This document shows, piece after piece, positions 54,611 to 64,000 of a DNA stretch of 64,000 nt. A model generated the notes under the pieces. It made no database searches and was not told where the DNA came from. It saw only the letters and a list, made by a program, of their open reading frames with translations. This stretch comes from Chloranthus sessilifolius (lineage: Eukaryota; Streptophyta; Magnoliopsida; Chloranthales; Chloranthaceae), in contig CM037598.1 in NCBI GenBank assembly GCA_021018995.1, forward strand, positions 49,243,185 through 49,307,184. The letters are read 5' to 3'. The translations under genes and the position numbers were made by a program. How positions within the stretch are numbered: position 1 is the stretch's first letter; each line of letters begins with the position of its first letter.

Positions 54611-56466
54611 TGTTGTATCTTCTTAGTGTGCTTAATTTATGTGTGTTTTGAAAATAGATTTACAGTTGCCAAATTACAGTGGCCCTAGACTATATAAGAA
54701 ATTAAAGAAATATCAGCACAGTTAGAAGAGAATTAGCCTGCAAGATCAGGGCCAATTGTAGCAAGTTTTAAAAGTAAGTGAGTGAAAGATCGTCCACAGA
54801 GAATTTGTCTAAAATGTAAGATAAACCTCCAGATCTGAGCTACCAGATCTGGCTCCTTATCCTATCTAGATTACTGATAAGAGGTTTGAATTTGTCACCT
54901 TTAACTAACTAAAATCAAAGAAAACTTTAACTAAATGATCCAGATCCAAGTTGGGGGAATGATTGAAACAAAGATGGAGAAGTAATATCTAAATCTGATT
55001 TGGTCTTTGACAGCTAATGAGAATAATTGCAACTTATCAGAGATGATCCAATCTTCATCTACCTACATGCACAGATGCAAGAGAGATAAATCTAATTCAA
55101 GGATTAGATTGTACTTATGGTTATGGTCTGTCCACTTTAATGGCCACAAACCATCCAATAGTCTTCAATCCAAATCCTTAATTCAGAACAGGAACATCAC
55201 TACAAATGTCAGAAGGTACTAGGTTACCAACACTAATTCTTACAGGATTAATGAATCAAGGGAAATCGCATGCAAAACAATGAATCTAAAGGAGTCTAAT
55301 GTACTCAGGAGATCGGAGGGAACCCTTGACATGAGTCCAATGGAGAATGCATAGCTTACAGCAACCTTTTAAAATTCATTCTTACAATTTACAGAGCACG
55401 GCTTAATTTCTCATTTGCGGCCTTGGATGCAAACTCTCCTTTGAGTTACAAGGATATCTCACAGCTCTCAAATGCCAGTACAAAGTAGGCTATTACAAGG
55501 ATTGCAGACAAGCTGTCTGTCTGGGAAATGGGGGATTAGAAATGAAACTCAAAATCTGGATGCCCCAATTGGGCAAATGCTTCGTCTATTTATAGCTTTC
55601 CCCAGGTCCAGCTCGGATGTGTATCAACCAATCAGCGGTTCTCAGATCTGTATTGACCAATGGGAGTTGAGCACGGGGATCCAGATCTGTTCTGGCCAAT
55701 CAGAATTCCTCGATCTAGTTCAGCCAATCAGGTGAAAAGGGCATCAATTCTGTTATGCATTTTGAAAGTTTGTTAGAGTTTCTAGAAGTTCCCGCCAAGT
55801 GATTCCCTCTCTAGGTGCTCACGTGGGGTGGAATATTCCTTCATTTCATGCTTAGAACCCTCTGGAATGTCTCTAGGTTTTAAAATACATTGGGACACGT
55901 GCAACAGATTACTGAATTGCCCTTGTTAATGCTGTGATTCTCCAAAATACCTTTTCGAGCGAGCTTAGGGCGTTGAAAGTGTTATGGCTTCTGAAGCTCT
56001 TTTCGCAATGTTCAATCTTCTTTTCACAGAGTTCAGATGCTCTTCGAATTGTGTCTTCTCCTTTTCTCAAAGTTCAATCTTCTTTTCGAAGAGTTCAAAT
56101 GCTCTTCGAACGCTAAGCCTGGAGCTTTAGTCCTTTTCGCAGAGTTCCAGGTTCTTTACGAACAGTGCAGGTTCTTTGCGAAAAGAACTATGTAGTGCAT
56201 TTCTCTATTCGAATTGTTCCCTGCTTCTCTTACAGGTCTTTGCCTCTTCAATTTAGATCTTTCAGCAGCTGATGAGGTTGTTTCTTCACTTCCTTCGGAT
56301 TGCCATAGATTGTCATCTTTTTGGCACTTTTAAGCTGCTTTTATGGTTAAGCCTGTCTTTCTTGTTAGCTGCAACATAGGCACTCAAAACACTTATTTAG
56401 TTCTCTCAAAGGTCTATTAAGACTTAAGTTTAGGGGTGAAAAAATGGTATTTTTCACTTGTCAACA
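54611..56466 (-). repeat. 5' LTR of element A, 1856 bp
   Basis: In plus coordinates it begins TGTTGTATCTTC and ends TTGTCAACA, followed by ATATA. TATA box 55588-55595 on the minus strand, CCAAT boxes 55625-55735, word cluster 55945-56195. Confidence 0.92.
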
Positions 56467-57825
56467 ATATAACACTTAGAGGAAACTGTAGAAATATTTG
56501 CAGGTCATTTAAAACTTACAATTTACATGTGTTTGCCTTACCACCATTCATTTAACATTAGAATTTCAATGTATAAAAATTAGTACCCAGCTTGCCTTTA
56601 ATTCAAAATCCAGGTTGGATACTACCCTAATGAGGATAATATTCAGACCTAATTCTCACTAGGGTCATCTCTCAACATTAACAACCTAAGGGTGTTCTCA
56701 TTCAAAACATCTCAAGAGCACTTACAGACCCCAAATGGGCCTGCAAGCATGAGCATAGGCAAAGCTTCTAATTTCTGACATCTTCAAGAATTTTTACCAT
56801 AGATTGGACAACTCCTCATCTCCACATGACAGCTCATTTAACTTTGGATCCACAAGGTCTTTTTGAAAGGGTTGTAATGAGGCTTATGGCTGAGGGGTGT
56901 AAAGAATAAAGGGGTAAAAAGAGAATCCAAATTGAGAAATCAGTAAGATAAGGAGTGGTTCATGACTTCACAACCTTTATTTAAGCAAAAACTTCATCTT
57001 TCTTTTTATATTTCAGACTCAAAGTGGCCAGCTTCTCCTCTTCTTTTCAATTTTTAGATGATGTTGTCCTCTAGACTTCTCTTTCTTTTTCTCTTTTTAG
57101 TTCTTTATTCATTCTTTTGATGAAATGCCACACAACTGCCATTGATACACAACTGTTCACAAGTTGCTTTTCTTCCCCTTCCATAGAATATTGGACCATT
57201 CTCAGTATCTTTACCTCCTCCTTTACCTTCTGAATTCTCAGAGTGAGGGTAAGGTTGACTCAAGTCATGAGGTTAAGGTGCAAGTGTTCTGGTGTTTGGG
57301 AAGGAAAATTAGGATTTTAAGGCTCAACTAGTGTATGCAAAAGGGCAGATTTTAAAAGGTTGATTTTCAGGCTCAAGCTGTCCAAATGAGGGCCTTGGAT
57401 CATTTCCTTAGTCTCATGAGTGCTGTCAATTAGTTTTGATTTGGAGATGCACAACTTCTAGTGAAAAAGTCCTGATTCAATCAGTCCTTAGAGCAGAAAT
57501 AATGCCAAAAACACTCTTCAAAAGATAATGCTGGGCCCAAATCTCACTAGGTATGGTCATCAAATTTAACCCATGGGGTGTATTTTCATCTGTTTCTCTC
57601 CTCTTAGGTTCACTGAGTACTAATTGACAAAAATATCTAATATTAACTTCATGGTGGTGTCAAGAATTTTTAACTTTTTATGTTTCGAAAAGTCTGCAAA
57701 AATATTTAAATTTTTTTACAATTTTCCTCATTGTATCAAGTTAAGTGGAAATTAACTTTATTGATCTCATTTTTTACCACCATTACTGCAATAAAATTAA
57801 CTGTTCTATTGGTAGACCTATACTG
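56467..57825 (-). other. C 3' UTR, ORF-side part
   Basis: Starts with ATATA, the target duplication of A. It holds blocks shared with A, B and F: AAATGGGCCTGCAAGCATGA near 56735, TTGGACAACTCCTCATCTCC near 56803, and GATGCACAACTTCTAGTG near 57445. No coding frame is supported. Confidence 0.65.
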
Positions 57826-57840
57826 CCACACCCCCAAACC
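57826..57840 (-). other. C upstream polypurine-like tract
   Basis: GGTTTGGGGGTGTGG on the minus strand, preceded by TGCGGACACTGCTCCACATA. It is about 1.6 kb from the LTR-side tract once element A is left out. Confidence 0.65.
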
Positions 57841-58887
57841 TATGTGGAGCAGTGTCCGCACTAGTTCAAAGGTGAGAAAATGTAGTAGGTTCCAGGCAGA
57901 GAAATAAAAATAAATAGAGAAGAAGTCAAAGAAACAGAAAATGCTATCTGAACAGTGTGGAACTAAGAGAGAATTTCATTAAAAGGAAAAAAAAAAGTGC
58001 AAAAAGATGGAAAAGGAAAAGATAGAATGGAGGGGGAAAATGGATCAAGGGAGAGTCGAGGGGGGAGGGTTTGAGGAAGATGGTGGGGGAGATGCAGGTG
58101 GATCCATTTTTCTCATCTTCTTCTCTCTCTTCTCCTTCTTCCACTTTTTCTTTTCCTCCTTGGCGAGGATCCGCTGGACCTCATCAAACTCATCCCAGAG
58201 AAATTGCAAGGGGTCCGGCTCCTTTGGTGGTGGGGGATCCTCTCAGATGGGGTAGAATTTGATGGGGAACCCGAAGGGTTAGTCATCTGCCATGGGTGTG
58301 AGGAGGTATGGACCGCTAGGGTAAGAATAGGAGGGATGAAATGAAGAGGAATTGAGGGCCAATTTAAAAGAGTTGGACTGTGGAACATGAATCGGCGGAT
58401 GTAAAGTTGTGCCCCTTTTCAAGATTGGCAATAAACGATGATTGTGTGGGGAATGAAGAAACACACAACTGATTTTGGGAGAAGAGGATGAGCAGTAAAT
58501 GAGTGGTTAAAATTAACCTATGCAATTAAGGGAATCTTGTGGGTCGCGCAGTTGCACAGAGGTAGGTGTGGAGTTGTGTTTAGCGTGTGGTAAGGACTCC
58601 ATGAGGAGTTCAGATAGGGCCCACAAGTAGGAACGGGAAACCACTTGAATCGTATGAATGAAGTCAACCGTCACATTGATTTCCATATGAAATGATCATA
58701 ACCACCCAAAAGACATCTCCCATGACAAAATGGCACAAAAAAAAAGTAAGAAAAGAAAAAAAATAAAAAAATTAAACAACCACACAGAACAGATCAATAG
58801 ACAAAAAATGAAAATTATATTAACTATAAAAACATGTACAATGGGAATTACAAAAACTATAAAAAAATAAAAAAAAAAAACAAAAAA
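57841..58887 (-). pseudogene. C small 3' reading with WDEFDEV motif, and flanks (fossil)
   Basis: At about 58040-58230 the minus strand reads LWDEFDEVQRILAKEEKKKW followed by Lys/Glu-rich and Pro/Ser-rich stretches and a stop. Element B has a matching motif. The rest, to 58887, is A-rich and non-coding. Function unknown. Confidence 0.5.
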
Positions 58888-61300
58888 CTAATCTAAAATT
58901 GATGGTCTAATCTGAATCCGAATCTGTGTAGAAATCCCAGCCCATCTTTTTAGCATGTGCCTTAAGGGCAGCTTTGTCCTGTTTCTTCTTTGCCTCCCAT
59001 TTCTTTTTCGCTTGGCTGGTGTTTTCTTGGCAGTTAGAGCTTTAGGGGCCCTCACCAGTACTTTTGGTTGCTTGGGTGCTTTTGGTTCCTTGGGTTCTTG
59101 AGGGGCTTTTCCTTTTCGCATTGCAGGGGGGTTGCAGGGGATATGCTTTTTTCTTTGCCCTTGGCTTCCTCAGTGGGGGCCACTGGGGATTTTCCTATTT
59201 CCTGGGACTCAGGCTAGCCAGGGGAATGTGCCTCTTCAGACTGGGCAGCTGGCTCTTTGCTAACTTTTAATGGGGCAGAAACTTTGGGAGCAGTCCTCTT
59301 AGCAGTGACTTTCCTCTGCTTAGGATAAGTTTGCTCTTGTGGACATGCAGAAGAGGCCTTGGTAGGTGGAGGCTGCTCTGGAGGAGGTGATGGAGGAGGG
59401 GCAGCTGGGGCCTTCCCTCTTTCTTGCTGAGTCTTTGGTTGTGCCACCTCGGTGGCAGGAGATGAGTAGCTTTAGGCTCTGGGTGCATTTGAAGAGATTG
59501 GGGTGGGTTGAGGAACATTTTTGGCGTGCAACACATGATTCAATGAGGCAATCTGAATTTGGTGTTTTAGGAGGTCAGTCTCATGGATATCTTTTTGGAT
59601 GCTGAAGATATCTTGGGCATTTTTGAGCCTCTTTTCAAACATTCTAGCCCGGGCCTTCTCTGTAGCAGCATTTGCTTTCTCTAAATCCCAATTCAGCTCA
59701 TGATAAGTAGCTACAGCCTTGGCCTGCTGGTAGGCTTCCAATATGTTAGTCCACCACAAGGAGATGCCCATAAGTTGCTTTCTGTGGGCCTCCTTCATTT
59801 CATCAATCTGCTCTAACAGGGGGGTCTCAATGGATTGGCGAAGCTTGGCCATGCCCCTCAGGACATCCTTCCTAAGATAAGAATTATCCCTTATGTGATA
59901 GAGGATGGTGAGGTTGGGAGGGCTGTAAAAATGATGTTTTGGTGCGATGGGCAGATAGGAAGTGGAAGGAGGGAACTGTGAGAGGTCCTGGGGGGGAGAA
60001 GGGGGGGTAACAGGGGGTAAGTCGATTTGTGGGGGAAGTGGGATAAGGTCTGTGTCAGTCTGTGTCTTTTGTCAGTGTAAGTTGGAGGTGGCAGGATAAG
60101 AAGTGGGATGGAGGGTATAGGGGAAATGAGAATGGGTAGGCTCTCGATGGAGTAGGGGTGATGGGGAAATGGGAATGGTGAAAGATATGAAAGGGAATGG
60201 GGGTAAAAGGTAATGTTGATGGTGGGGGGTTGCAGTGAGGGAAGTCTGCTTGGGTTTCTTTGTCGGATGTGGGGGTTGAAGTGGGTGGTGGAGGGATGGG
60301 TGGGTTGGTTAAGGTGTGTAGGGTGGATTGGATGGAGGTGAGTTTAGTCTGCATCTACTCCTGTTTTTTAGTATTGGTGGATAAATGGGCTTGGATGTCT
60401 TGGATAAGGGATAGGATGAGGGTTAATGTGTCGGAGGGAGGTTGGGTCAAGAAGAAGAGGGTACCGTTGGAAAGGTGAGGAAGGCACATGGAAAGTGGAA
60501 GGAGGGAAGAAGAGGGGTTCTGGGGAGTGATGCTGTGAGGTAGTTGGGGAGTCTGGGAGAGGGGTGTAGTAGGTAGGCATTGTTTCAAGGAAGGTAGACA
60601 GAAAGGCTTGAAAGCCTATGGATGTGTTAAGGGTTAAGTCAATGTCTGTGAGGGGGGATGTAGTAGGTATGGCTAGGGTGGTGGTTTCTTCAAGGTGTGG
60701 TGTGTCAATGGGGATAGAAGAGATTGAGGGTGGTGTCTGGGAGATGGTTGGGATTGTCTCAGTGGTCTTTCATTTTTTATAGGAAATGAGTGGAGGGCTT
60801 GCAGGTTTATGTGTAGCTGATGGGAGAATTGTTGCTGTGTACTGAGGTAAGGTAGGGGATGGGGAGTCCTCCTAGGTACCAAGCACAGGTTAAGGGGGAG
60901 TGGGCATGGAGAATGGAAACAGAGGGGGGTGAGAGATGGATGCTAGAGGGGTAGTGGATGCAGGAGTAAAACGTGGAGGGTGAATGGGTGCTGCTGCAGC
61001 GATGGTACTGAAAGGCTCTGGGGGCACCTCCTTGGTAGCAGGGGTAGACCCTGATCCAGCTGCCTCTTCTGCTTGCTTGGGCAGGGCCTGAGCCTCAGCT
61101 TTCTTCTTCTTCTGGGCCTTCATCAAGCTCCTGCTGATTTCCCATTGCCTCTTGGCAAAGATAGTAGGGGCAAGGGTGGTCGTCTGCTCAGTCTTTCCTA
61201 TCTTGTATCCCCCCTTGAGTAACAGTAAAGTAATGATCTTGGCATAAAGGAGTGTGTGAGGCTTCTTGTTTGTCCCTATCTTCTCCACTATGTCTTTCAT
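58888..61300 (-). pseudogene. C 3' ORF, later part (fossil)
   Basis: Readable pieces: KKAEAQALPKQAEEAAGSGS (60890-61300), Pro-rich stretches (60055-60588), a coiled-coil-like piece HRKQLMGISLWWTNILEAYQ and ARMFEKRLKNAQDIFSIQKD (59472-59852), Lys/Ala/Pro-rich pieces (58888-59447) and an acidic end. The order resembles that in A. Broken. Confidence 0.6.
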
Positions 61301-61315
61301 TGCCTCAAAAATTAG

Positions 61316-61996
61316 CTAGGCTACATAGAAGCCATGGAAGTGGAGGAGAAGGTAGACACATCCATATGGGGTTCTCGTATCTCGATGTCTGAGCGATGAT
61401 ATGTTCTTTCGCAAGACTTGGTCAATGAACAGCAGTTCAGGTTCCAATTCTCTCCTTTTGATTGAGTCCCTTGTGGCTTTTAATCCAGTAGTTAAGGCCC
61501 GTGCAATTATATCAATCGATGCACTCAGAGGGGGCCCATATCCACAGCTAGGATCGAATGCGGCTGGGATGCCCAAAACTTCAGCAATCACCTTGGGGCT
61601 CACTAACATATCAAAGTCGTCAATCAGCACCAACAAGCACACTTGTCCATCTTTGTCCTTCTTGACCCTGATGTGCTGATAGAAGAGTTGCACTAACCTA
61701 GGGTAGGCTAGTGCTAGAATGCCTCTCATCAATGGCATCGCTTTGCTCATAAACTGTACTACAGGGGCAGATAGAGGTTCCTTCTCAAAAAATAGTACAT
61801 CAAAGGCTGTTTCAGGCTCCAATAGAATTGACACCATGAGCTCAGAAGGAGCAGGGAAATTAGGGGTTGGTTCCGCCGCCCCCTCAACCACTTCCTTTCC
61901 TTTTTTAGGTGACTTTGAAGTTTTAGCCTTTTTAAGGGTGGTCTCTGCCGGGTCCTTGTCCTTCCCCTTTCTCTTCTTTGCAATTTTTGGAGCCAT
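61316..61996 (-). CDS. C 3' ORF, first part, plant transposon-protein domain
   Basis: A 226-residue reading starting at an ATG in a good context (AATGGCTCC). A Lys-rich nuclear-signal-like start (KIAKKRKGKDKD, KKAKTSKSPKKGKE) is followed by the domain shared with A: LALAYPRLVQLFYQH, CLLVLIDDFDMLVSPKVIAE, LGIPAAFDPSCGYGPP, RRELEPELLFIDQVL. Same unknown function as A's 3' ORF. Confidence 0.65.
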   Translation of the reverse strand: MAPKIAKKRKGKDKDPAETTLKKAKTSKSPKKGKEVVEGAAEPTPNFPAPSELMVSILLEPETAFDVLFFEKEPLSAPVVQFMSKAMPLMRGILALAYPRLVQLFYQHIRVKKDKDGQVCLLVLIDDFDMLVSPKVIAEVLGIPAAFDPSCGYGPPLSASIDIIARALTTGLKATRDSIKRRELEPELLFIDQVLRKNISSLRHRDTRTPYGCVYLLLHFHGFYVA

Positions 61997-62264
61997 TACT
62001 AACTATATCTTCTAGTATGAGAAACGGAGACTGAGATCTAGGGTTTGGTTTGATTTGATGCACAGGGCACCGCGAGATCTCTGAGCAGAGGGCAATAGAT
62101 GGGGGTGATGCTAGGAACAACTCTGTAGATTTGTGGAGTGAATGATGAGCTGTGGGATTGATGCTGGAGGAGAGAGGGGAAAGAGCGCTAGAAGCTAGGG
62201 TTTCACAGAGGGAAGAAGGAAGAAAATAATGGAAAAGGAACCAAGCGCGTGGTTAAAAAACTTA
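61997..62264 (-). promoter_or_regulatory. C leader of the 3' ORF, gene-like
   Basis: In minus sense a pyrimidine-rich leader with AAACCCTA telo-box cores at 62196-62203 and 62039-62046 runs to the ATG. Element A has telo-box cores in the same place. Such motifs are common near starts of plant genes for the translation machinery. Confidence 0.45.
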
Positions 62265-62810
62265 TCGTGAAGCTTGGCGCGCTTTGGAACATCTGGTCGC
62301 TGGGTTGGAAATGAACTTAGCGAAGGTGTTGATTCAATCTGGATTGTGCGACAATCTCTCGGGCTGACCTTGGAGCGCGCGACAAAATGAGATGAATTGA
62401 AATGAATTGCGCGAGCGACTCCCTGGTCTCCCGTCAGATTACGTAAAAAGCTCTGAGGTGCACTTTGAATCTCGCGATAGCCTTAGAATCTCGTGATAAC
62501 AAATGAAGTAATTATGTTGAATTACATGAGAGTCTCCCAGAGTACACATGAATCTATGTGTACTCTAGCTCTATGTGGATCGCGCGAGAGGTTCTCGGGT
62601 ACACATGAATCTCGTGACAGCTATTGAATGTTTCCATGTGAACTGCACAAAATTTTCCCAGACTTCCTTTTTAACCTCGCGACAGTCTTAGAATCTCGCG
62701 ACAACTGATGAAGTATGTTGTCTATAGTGCGTGAGAGTCTCCCAGGCTTCTATTTGGACCTAGTGACACTAAGGTATAAAACAGAGAGCATGTGCTCTCT
62801 GTTCTACCCT
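62265..62810 (-). repeat. CG-word cluster upstream of the C 3' ORF
   Basis: At least twelve variants of AATCTCGCGA, GCGCGAGAG, CTCGTGACAG, also seen in this element's LTR (32960-33510). A 20-base palindrome CAGAGAGCATGTGCTCTCTG lies at 62782-62801. Confidence 0.6.
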
Positions 62811-63107
62811 TTTGCATGTGTGCTGTGGTTGGATCCTAGGCATGACCCTCACCATGGCTACCTCTAGACACATGAAAACTCAATCATACAATCAAGGACA
62901 ACAAAAATCGACCTCCCACATTAGGCATTCAATAGAAGCTATCAATTGATGAGCAGTAAGAATCAAACCAAGCATCAAAAGTTTAAAACAGATAGGTCCA
63001 GATTTAGATGGGACCATTAACAAATCCTATAGAATATAAACAAAAGAAAGCAAGATAAATCAACCAAAAACTAAGTACATATGATACAGTAATGACACAC
63101 CGGTGGA
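62811..63107 (-). other. C stretch between integrase and word cluster
   Basis: Non-coding, about 300 bases; nothing else is recognised. Confidence 0.4.
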
Positions 63108-63989
63108 TTAGTTTGAAGAAGGATCCCCTTGACAGTGAATGGTGTCCATGAGTTCAGCAGGTTTTTCAAAACAAGGCTTAAGCCTCTGACCATTCACCTT
63201 CAAGGTTCTCCCAGACTTGGGATCCTTGATTTCCACAGCACCAGATGGGGAAACATGCATGACAGTGTAGGGACCTTCCCATCTGGATTTCAATTTGTCA
63301 GGAAAAAATTTAACTTTGGAGTTAAACAACCAAACCTTATCACCAGCTCTGAAACTCTTTCTCAACAGCCCTTTGTCAAAGAAAGCTTTGGACCTTTCCT
63401 TGTAGATCCTGGCATTAGCATACGCATCCATCCTTAGCTCTTCCAATTCGGACAGCTGCAACAACCTGTGATGACCAATAGAAATTAGATCTAGATTAAA
63501 ATATTTGATGGCCCAATAGGCCATGTGTTCTAACTCCACTTGGAGGTGACAGGTCTTGCCATAAACCAGTCTGAATGGGGACATACCAATGGGAGTCTTA
63601 TAAGCAGTTCTATAAGCCCACAGTGCATCATTAAGCTTGTCAGCCCAATCCTTCCTATCAATCCTCACAGTCTTCTCAAGGATATGCTTGATCTCCCTAT
63701 TTGAAATTTCAACTTGCCCACTGGTTTGTGGGTGGTAGGGAGTAGCAATCCTATGGGTGATAGAATATTTCTTGAGCAAGCTCTCAAAATTTTTGTTGCA
63801 GAAATGGCTCCCCCCATCACTGACAATGGTTCTAGGGGTGCCAAATCTGGAGAAGATATTCTGCTTTATAAACTTGAGGAAAACCTGATTATCATTAGTT
63901 CTTGTGGTAATGGCTTCTACCCATTTGGAAATGTAGTCCACTGCCACTAAGATGAAATGAAAACCATTTGAAGGAGGAAAGGGGCCCAT
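63108..63989 (-). CDS. C integrase core and C-terminal part
   Basis: A 293-residue reading, part of pol and continuing beyond the right edge. It shows MGPFPPSNG just after the first catalytic Asp, [29 protein letters not shown] with the Glu, [20 protein letters not shown], and a GPY-type end module [20 protein letters not shown]. Close to the integrase of A. It looks whole over the visible part. Confidence 0.88.
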   Translation of the reverse strand: MGPFPPSNGFHFILVAVDYISKWVEAITTRTNDNQVFLKFIKQNIFSRFGTPRTIVSDGGSHFCNKNFESLLKKYSITHRIATPYHPQTSGQVEISNREIKHILEKTVRIDRKDWADKLNDALWAYRTAYKTPIGMSPFRLVYGKTCHLQVELEHMAYWAIKYFNLDLISIGHHRLLQLSELEELRMDAYANARIYKERSKAFFDKGLLRKSFRAGDKVWLFNSKVKFFPDKLKSRWEGPYTVMHVSPSGAVEIKDPKSGRTLKVNGQRLKPCFEKPAELMDTIHCQGDPSSN

Positions 63990-64000
63990 AAAATCAATAC

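Larger units (their letters stand above)
34005..56466 (-). mobile_element. Element A: Athila-like retrotransposon with both LTRs, split by B
   Basis: Minus strand. 5' LTR 54611-56466, primer site 54586-54604, gag 53344-54443, protease 51667-52713, RT and RNase H 50425-51648, integrase 49045-50418, internal leader 48204-49044, 3' ORF 46680-48203 with further 3' readings, upstream polypurine tract 37373-37386, 3' UTR and 3' LTR 34005-35854. The target duplication ATATA is at 34000-34004 and 56467-56471. Without element B it would be about 14.2 kb. By eye its LTRs are about 98% alike, which points to an insertion of the order of one million years ago. The coding part is broken, with at least four breaks. 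Confidence 0.92.
31264..64000 (-). mobile_element. Element C: Athila-like retrotransposon, 3' part, split by A
   Basis: Minus strand. Visible parts: integrase (63108-63989), intergenic leader (61997-63107), 3' ORF (58888-61996), small ORF (58018-58260), upstream polypurine tract (57826-57840), 3' UTR (56467-57825 and 33770-34004), polypurine tract (33756-33769) and 3' LTR (31264-33755). Element A (34005-56466) lies inside its 3' UTR. Its 5' half is beyond the right edge. Broken in the 3' ORF region; the integrase looks whole as far as seen. Confidence 0.85.

Overview
The window looks like plant nuclear heterochromatin. No host protein gene, rRNA or tRNA gene can be supported anywhere in the 64 kb. 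Nearly everything is Ty3/gypsy LTR retrotransposon DNA of two plant groups. Athila-like elements have long LTRs, a tRNA-Asp primer site, and an extra 3' ORF related to the family annotated as 'putative plant transposon protein'. Tat/Ogre-like elements have LTRs starting TGTAGACACCC and a tRNA-Arg primer site. The host is a seed plant, most likely an angiosperm; the species cannot be told from the sequence.

Layout. 1-5111: 5' part of an Athila-like element (E, minus strand), inserted into another Athila-like element (F, plus strand, 5112-10838) of which a gag tail, a 3' untranslated region and the 3' LTR are visible. 10839-14040: broken minus-strand Tat/Ogre pol (G). 14473-20285: a large imperfect palindrome made of the 3' ends of two Tat/Ogre copies facing each other (LTRs J and K). 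20290-25067: two direct LTR copies of a third type (H1, H2) around an unassigned promoter-like stretch with several short-repeat arrays. 25068-64000: a nested stack. Tat/Ogre element D (plus) sits in the leader of H. D is split at 31263 by Athila-like C (minus). C is split by Athila-like A (minus, 34005-56466, target duplication ATATA). A is split by B (minus, 37697-45911, target duplication GTATA). That gives the order H, D, C, A, B from oldest to youngest.

Parts. A keeps both LTRs, primer site, gag, protease, RT, RNase H, integrase, a long 3' ORF and a long 3' UTR; the coding parts are broken. B and F are shortened derivatives that lost most of pol but kept their ends and 3' UTR. C shows its 3' LTR, 3' UTR, 3' ORF and integrase; the rest lies beyond the right edge.

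The non-coding parts carry the most unusual signals. The Athila-like LTRs hold clusters of a short CG-centred word that differs from family to family, set among a shared GCTTCAG spacer. The same family word recurs upstream of the 3' ORF next to a gene-like leader with telo-box motifs. The 3' UTR carries a second polypurine tract about 1.5-1.65 kb upstream of the first and a hairpin with apparent compensatory changes. The Tat/Ogre LTRs carry repeated hairpins with a shared apex and unrelated stems. All comparisons were made by eye.
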